Shown here piece by piece: positions 7,063 to 10,404 of a stretch of 10,404 bases of DNA (position 1 is its first letter; the number at the start of each line of letters is the position of its first letter). Origin of the DNA: Pseudomonadota bacterium (lineage in GTDB: Bacteria; Pseudomonadota; Alphaproteobacteria; Rhizobiales; Rhizobiaceae); NCBI GenBank assembly GCA_023419995.1, contig JAEZXF010000365.1:1-10404 (forward strand), in the 5' to 3' direction. A program made the translations under genes and the position numbers. The notes below the pieces were generated by a model, which was not told the origin of the DNA, searched no databases, and was given only the letters and a program-made list of their open reading frames with translations.

Positions 7063-7500
7063 ATGTTCGCAGTCATCAAGACCGGCGGTAAGCAGTACCG
7101 CGTCGCTGCCGACGACGTTCTGAAGATCGAGAAGGGCGCCGGCGAAGTCGGCGAGATCGTCACCCTCGGCGAGGTCCTCGCCTTCGGCGAAGGCGAGAGC
7201 GTCACCATCGGCGCGCCCTTCGTGGACGGCGCCTCGGTTGCCGTCGAGGTCGTCGAGCAGGGCAAGGCCAAGACGGTCATCGCGTTCAAGAAGCGCCGCC
7301 GCCAGAATTCGCGCCGCAAGCGCGGCCATCGCCAGCTGCTCACCACCGTCCGCATCTCCGAGATCCTGACGGGCGGCGCCAAGCCTTCGAAGAAGGCGGC
7401 GGCGAAGAAGGAAGAGGCCGCCGGCGAGACGGCGGAGAAGAAGCCCGCGAAGAAGGCCGCGCCCAAGAAGGCCGAGGCCGCCGCGGACCAGGCCGAGTAA
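7063..7500 (+). CDS. rplU: 50S ribosomal protein L21
   Basis: This is a component of the large ribosomal subunit that binds 23S rRNA. The core (about residues 1-104) is typical L21: [14 protein letters not shown] at the start, then [17 protein letters not shown] (about 75-91), the conserved basic RNA-binding patch, and TTVRISEI. The total of 145 residues is longer than the roughly 103 of E. coli L21 because of an extra Lys/Ala/Glu-rich tail (about 105-145), which looks disordered. Such tails occur in many alphaproteobacteria. The ATG has AAAGG six bases upstream. It is co-transcribed with rpmA 24 bases downstream. Confidence 0.98.
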   Translation: MFAVIKTGGKQYRVAADDVLKIEKGAGEVGEIVTLGEVLAFGEGESVTIGAPFVDGASVAVEVVEQGKAKTVIAFKKRRRQNSRRKRGHRQLLTTVRISEILTGGAKPSKKAAAKKEEAAGETAEKKPAKKAAPKKAEAAADQAE

Positions 7501-7524
7501 GACAGGAACTGAAGGAGAAAACCC

Positions 7525-7794
7525 ATGGCACACAAAAAGGCTGGCGGTTCCTCGCGTAACGGTCGCGATTCCGAATCCAAGCGCCTCGGCGTCAAGAAGT
7601 TCGGCGGCGAAGCCGTGATCCCGGGCAACATCATCATCCGTCAACGCGGCACCAAGTGGCACCCGGGCGTCAACGTCGGCATGGGCAAGGACCATACTCT
7701 CTTTGCGACCGAGGCCGGCGCCGTTTCGTTCGCGCGCAAAGCCAACGGCCGAACCTACGTATCGGTGAACCCGATCAAGGACGCAGCGGAATAA
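7525..7794 (+). CDS. rpmA: 50S ribosomal protein L27
   Basis: This is a ribosomal large-subunit protein whose N-terminus reaches the peptidyl transferase centre. It has 89 residues with the family signature [16 protein letters not shown] at the start, followed by LGVKKFGGE and [15 protein letters not shown]. There is no cleavable N-terminal extension of the kind found in Firmicutes; the mature AHKKAG end follows the start Met directly. AAGGAG lies seven bases before the ATG. It follows rplU in the same operon and is ended by the terminator at 7867-7897. Confidence 0.98.
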   Translation: MAHKKAGGSSRNGRDSESKRLGVKKFGGEAVIPGNIIIRQRGTKWHPGVNVGMGKDHTLFATEAGAVSFARKANGRTYVSVNPIKDAAE

Positions 7795-7814
7795 GCCGGA
7801 ACCGCGACACCAAA

Positions 7815-7842
7815 CACCGGCGCCCCATCTCGGGAACCGGTG
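7815..7842 (+). other. Hairpin upstream of the rpmA terminator with a loop complementary to its stem
   Basis: CACCGG (7815-7820) pairs with CCGGTG (7837-7842). The 16-base loop contains CCCATCTC (7824-7831), which is the exact reverse complement of GAGATGGG (7870-7877) in the 5' arm of the terminator stem. A small palindromic pair, TCCGGA-CAG-TCCGGA (7843-7857), lies between them. This could allow alternative pairing. Confidence 0.5.
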
Positions 7843-7866
7843 TCCGGACAGTCCGGAAAAGGATCA

Positions 7867-7897
7867 GGGGAGATGGGCCGCCATCTCCCCTTTTTTT
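7867..7897 (+). terminator. Intrinsic terminator after rpmA
   Basis: GGGGAGATGG (7867-7876) and CCATCTCCCC (7881-7890) form a perfect 10-bp stem with the 4-base loop GCCG, followed at once by seven T (7891-7897). This is a textbook rho-independent terminator, 73 bases after rpmA and only 20 bases before the next gene in the same direction. Confidence 0.95.
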
Positions 7898-7916
7898 CGT
7901 TTCTGGAGGACTGACG

Positions 7917-8507
7917 ATGGTTGCCGAATGGGAAGAAGACGAGGACGAGAGTCCGCGGATCGATTGCCCCGTGCTGGTCACGGAGCGGCTGGTGCTGCGC
8001 CCGCCGCATGACGACGACGTGCCCGAGCTCGTCGAGCTGGCCAACAACCGCCGGCTGGCGGAGATGCTCGGCCGCATGCCGCACCCCTATGGCGAGCGCG
8101 AGGCGCGCGCCTTCATCGCCGGCAGCCGCGACCATACGGCGTCGGGCTGCACCTATGCGGTGACGCTGGCCGAGAACGGCGCCTTCATCGGCTGCGCCGG
8201 CCTTCACCCGCGCGCCCGCGGGCTGGAGCTGGGCTACTGGATCGGCGAGCCCTACTGGGGCCGCGGCTACGCCACCGAGGCGGCGCACGCGCTGGTCGAC
8301 CTCACCTTCCGCGCCAGCGCGATCGACCGGCTGCACGTGTCGTGCCGGGTCATCAACGCGGCCTCGCGCCGGGTGATCCACAAGTGCGGCTTCCAGTATA
8401 CCGGCCAGGGCATGCTCGACTCGCAGGTCGCGGGCAGCGTGCCGACGGAGCGCTACGCGCTCGACCGCCGCACCTGGGCGAGCCTCCGCAGCTGGGGGCA
8501 GATGTAG
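7917..8507 (+). CDS. GNAT-family N-acetyltransferase (RimJ/RimL-like)
   Basis: This is a 196-residue protein of the Acetyltransf_3 / RimJ-RimL type, which moves an acetyl group from acetyl-CoA to an amine; the substrate is unknown. Visible features are the N-terminal TERLVLRPP strand (about 22-30), GYWIGEPYWGRGYATEA (about 106-122) with the acetyl-CoA pyrophosphate loop WGRGYA, and INAASRRVIHKCGF (146-159), the typical motif B end. The first 16 residues are strongly acidic. GGAGGA lies six bases before the ATG. Only 19 bases separate the terminator T-run from the ATG, leaving no room for a separate promoter after the terminator, so expression must depend on read-through or on a start site within or before the terminator. 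A GNAT gene between rpmA and obgE is common in alphaproteobacteria. Confidence 0.92.
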   Translation: MVAEWEEDEDESPRIDCPVLVTERLVLRPPHDDDVPELVELANNRRLAEMLGRMPHPYGEREARAFIAGSRDHTASGCTYAVTLAENGAFIGCAGLHPRARGLELGYWIGEPYWGRGYATEAAHALVDLTFRASAIDRLHVSCRVINAASRRVIHKCGFQYTGQGMLDSQVAGSVPTERYALDRRTWASLRSWGQM

Positions 8508-8517
8508 CCCGCGGCCC

Positions 8518-9096
8518 TCATGCCATCGGCGCGGCGACCAGCAGGATCGCCGTGCCGTGGGCGACCGCCGCGCTGGCGACGCCGTAGCGCAGGGCGACGA
8601 GGCCGCAGGCGACGCCCTCTGCCAGCGTGAAGGCGAGGACTGGCCAGCCGGCATCGGTGACGGTGACGGCGAGGAAGGAATGGCACGCCGCGAAGACGAG
8701 ACCGCCGAGGAGCGCAGCCCGCAGCGGCGTCACCCGTCCGGCGAGCCACGACTGGAGATAGCCGCGGAACAGCACCTCCTCGAGCAGGTTGCCGGGAAAG
8801 GCGAGGAGGGCGAGGCCGGCGAGGAAGCCGGGGCCCGCCCCGAACTGCGCCAGGGGGAAGCCCCACAGCACCTGCAGCGGCAGCGCCAGCACCGCGCCCG
8901 TCGCCAGCCCGGCGACGATGCCGGCAGGGCGCGACGCGCGCCACCAGACGACGAGCGGCCGCAGGTCGCGCTCGACCGCGAGGAGGAAGCCGACGCCGGC
9001 GAGGGAGACGAGGCCAAGCGCCGCGAGGACGGCGGGATCGGGATGGAAGTCGAGCCTCATCCCCTCGCCGATCCGCCACAGGCCGGCAGGCGTCAT
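8518..9096 (-). CDS. CPBP-family intramembrane glutamic metalloprotease (CAAX protease-like)
   Basis: This is a 192-residue, strongly hydrophobic multi-helix membrane protein. The family motifs are present: EEVLFRG with E106, E107 and R111 (motif 1), FAACH with H139 (motif 2), and a later VAHG with H180. CPBP members include prenyl-protein peptidases and bacteriocin-immunity-type proteins; the substrate here is unknown. The chosen ATG overlaps the stop of a 31-codon ORF by ATGA, and no ribosome binding site of its own is evident, so it is probably coupled. Codon 13 is an alternative ATG. The protein begins inside what may be the second helix, so the small upstream ORF could be a detached first segment. 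It converges on the GNAT gene with a 10-base gap. Confidence 0.85.
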   Translation of the reverse strand: MTPAGLWRIGEGMRLDFHPDPAVLAALGLVSLAGVGFLLAVERDLRPLVVWWRASRPAGIVAGLATGAVLALPLQVLWGFPLAQFGAGPGFLAGLALLAFPGNLLEEVLFRGYLQSWLAGRVTPLRAALLGGLVFAACHSFLAVTVTDAGWPVLAFTLAEGVACGLVALRYGVASAAVAHGTAILLVAAPMA

Positions 9097-9188
9097 CGCA
9101 TCGGCACGAGGACGAGACAGGCGGCGAACAGCGCGAAGCCCGGCGCGGGCCGCGCCGCGTAGTCGAGAAGGACGGAAACCGCACCCAT
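9093..9188 (-). CDS. Small hydrophobic ORF (31 aa) overlapping the CPBP gene start
   Basis: This ORF starts MGAVSVLLDYAARPAPG and ends in a hydrophobic FALFAACLVLVPMR stretch (one possible membrane helix, about 18-30). It reaches its TGA inside the ATG of the CPBP gene as the 4-base overlap ATGA typical of translationally coupled genes. It lies 25 bases after the end of the phosphatase-fold gene in the same direction. A weak G-rich ribosome binding site precedes the ATG. It may be a genuine microprotein, a coupling ORF, or the N-terminal part of the CPBP protein separated by a frameshift. No homologue was recognised. Confidence 0.45.
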   Translation of the reverse strand: MGAVSVLLDYAARPAPGFALFAACLVLVPMR

Positions 9189-9213
9189 AGCCGCCCCACG
9201 CCCCACAGCCGCC

Positions 9214-10077
9214 TCAGCCGAGCTCCAGCCACACCGGCTTGTGGTCGGAGCCGCGCGCCGCCGCGTCCACCCGCACCGACTTCACCCTGGAGGCCAGAAG
9301 CGGATGCACGAAGCAGTAGTCGAGACGCTTGTGGCGCGATACGTCCTCGGGATCCTCGAGGTTGACGCAGGTCGGCGTCTCGTCGCCGTTTGCCAGCAGG
9401 CCGGCGTCGACCGCATGGCGCGCCACGCGCGGCGTGCCGAACTCGTGGTCGGGCGTGCCGGTGACGGCATGGTACTCGGGCGAGCCGGGCAGCATGTTGA
9501 AGTCGCCCATCACGACGTAGGCGTCCGGCACCGGCGGCTCGGGAAAGCCCATCTCGGAGATGCCGGTCACGGCACCGCCTTCGATCCCGTGGCCGATCAC
9601 CCGCTCCATCAGGAAGGCGATCTGGGCAAGCCGCTCGTCCGGCCCGCGATGGTCGAGATGGACGGAATAGAAGCGCACCGGCCCGAACGGCGTGTCGACC
9701 ATCGCCTCCAGCGCGCCGCGCTGGAGGTTGACCTTGTCGTAGCTGCGGGTGCGCGGCAGCAGCAGGTTGCGCGAGGTCAGGATCGGCGTGCGCGACAGGA
9801 TCATGTTGCCGAACTGGAGCCGGACGTCGACCGCCTTCCCGTCCCTGACGTGGCTGCCGACGTCGGCCTCGAGGTTCGGCCCGTAGGCGGCGAAGTACTC
9901 GGGCAGCATGGCGCGGATGTCGGCGACGAGGTCGCGGCCCTCGTTCATCGGGCTGTTGCGCGTCACCTCCTGAAGCGCGATCACGTCGGCGCCGCGCACC
10001 GCATCGACGATGCGGTCGAGGTCGAACAGGGCGTCGTCGCCGAAGCCGAACTGGATGTTGTAGCTGACGCATTTCAT
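9214..10077 (-). CDS. Endonuclease/exonuclease/phosphatase-family hydrolase
   Basis: This is a 287-residue protein with a single, complete EEP fold (DNase I / exonuclease III / inositol-phosphatase type), a metal-dependent phosphoester hydrolase. The active-site blocks appear in order: SYNIQFG with N7, ALQEV with E37, NMILSR, SVHLDH with H140, MGDFN (D192, N194), LDYCFVH with D253, and GSDHKPVW with D278 and H279. There is no signal peptide or membrane segment, so it is probably cytosolic. Family members cut DNA, RNA, sphingomyelin or phosphoinositides; the substrate cannot be told here. It diverges from obgE across about 100 bases and is followed by the small ORF and CPBP gene on the same strand, presumably one operon. 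Confidence 0.93.
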   Translation of the reverse strand: MKCVSYNIQFGFGDDALFDLDRIVDAVRGADVIALQEVTRNSPMNEGRDLVADIRAMLPEYFAAYGPNLEADVGSHVRDGKAVDVRLQFGNMILSRTPILTSRNLLLPRTRSYDKVNLQRGALEAMVDTPFGPVRFYSVHLDHRGPDERLAQIAFLMERVIGHGIEGGAVTGISEMGFPEPPVPDAYVVMGDFNMLPGSPEYHAVTGTPDHEFGTPRVARHAVDAGLLANGDETPTCVNLEDPEDVSRHKRLDYCFVHPLLASRVKSVRVDAAARGSDHKPVWLELG

Positions 10078-10112
10078 GACGTTTCGCCCCGCCTCGCCGT
10101 TTTCGCGCGTGA

Positions 10113-10404
<292 letters not shown>

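Noticed and set aside
6571..7695. 374-residue minus-strand open frame antisense to rplU and rpmA
   Set aside because: Leucine/alanine/arginine-rich complement of Lys- and Ala-rich ribosomal genes, overlapping the PhnA-domain gene out of frame.
8453..10072. 539-residue minus-strand open frame over the phosphatase and CPBP region
   Set aside because: It runs in a different frame from both recognised genes and lacks any motif; a shadow frame.

Overview
The window looks like a piece of a high-GC alphaproteobacterial chromosome, most likely Hyphomicrobiales (Rhizobiales)-like. The reasons are the cbb3-oxidase order ccoN-O-Q-P, an FnrL-type regulator beside hemN, the rplU-rpmA-GNAT...obgE neighbourhood, and pervasive G/C at third codon positions. 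It reads as native chromosome: I see no IS element, phage gene, tRNA, rRNA, CRISPR array or integration scar.

Positions 1-5081 together with hemN form a microaerobic-respiration island. The cytochrome cbb3 oxidase genes ccoNOQP lie on the minus strand (3405 down to 32) as a tight operon with strong ribosome binding sites. A hemerythrin-like gene (3581-4117, plus) diverges from ccoN and shares its 175-base control region. An fnrL-type Fe-S regulator (4203-4925, minus) diverges from hemN (5082-6410, plus), the oxygen-independent haem-synthesis enzyme. Each of the two divergent gaps holds one perfect FNR/FixK box (TTGAY-N4-RTCAA; 3517-3530 and 5014-5027). The simplest reading is that FnrL senses low oxygen, controls itself and hemN from one box, and controls the oxidase and the hemerythrin from the other. 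HemN would then supply haem for an oxidase that needs several hemes.

Positions 6411-7916 hold a short PhnA-domain protein on the minus strand (6434-6730) and then a 332-base divergent gap before rplU-rpmA (ribosomal proteins L21 and L27). That gap is unusually structured. It has three direct GGATTTGC repeats spaced by about one helical turn next to a good sigma70 promoter, an inverted copy at the predicted transcript start, and two well-formed leader hairpins. A strong intrinsic terminator follows rpmA. Only about 20 bases after it starts a GNAT acetyltransferase gene (7917-8507), and an upstream loop could compete with the terminator stem.

Positions 8508-10404 hold a minus-strand pair: an endonuclease/exonuclease/phosphatase-fold protein (10077-9214) and a CPBP-type membrane protease (9096-8518). 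A previously uncalled 31-codon hydrophobic ORF overlaps the protease start by ATGA. The window ends in the first 75 codons of obgE (from 10179, plus), which is itself overlapped by an 11-codon ORF. No wholly new system is evident. The best leads are regulatory: the rplU repeat array and leader, the rpmA-GNAT attenuator-like structure, the oxidase/hemerythrin shared promoter, and the two small overlapping ORFs.
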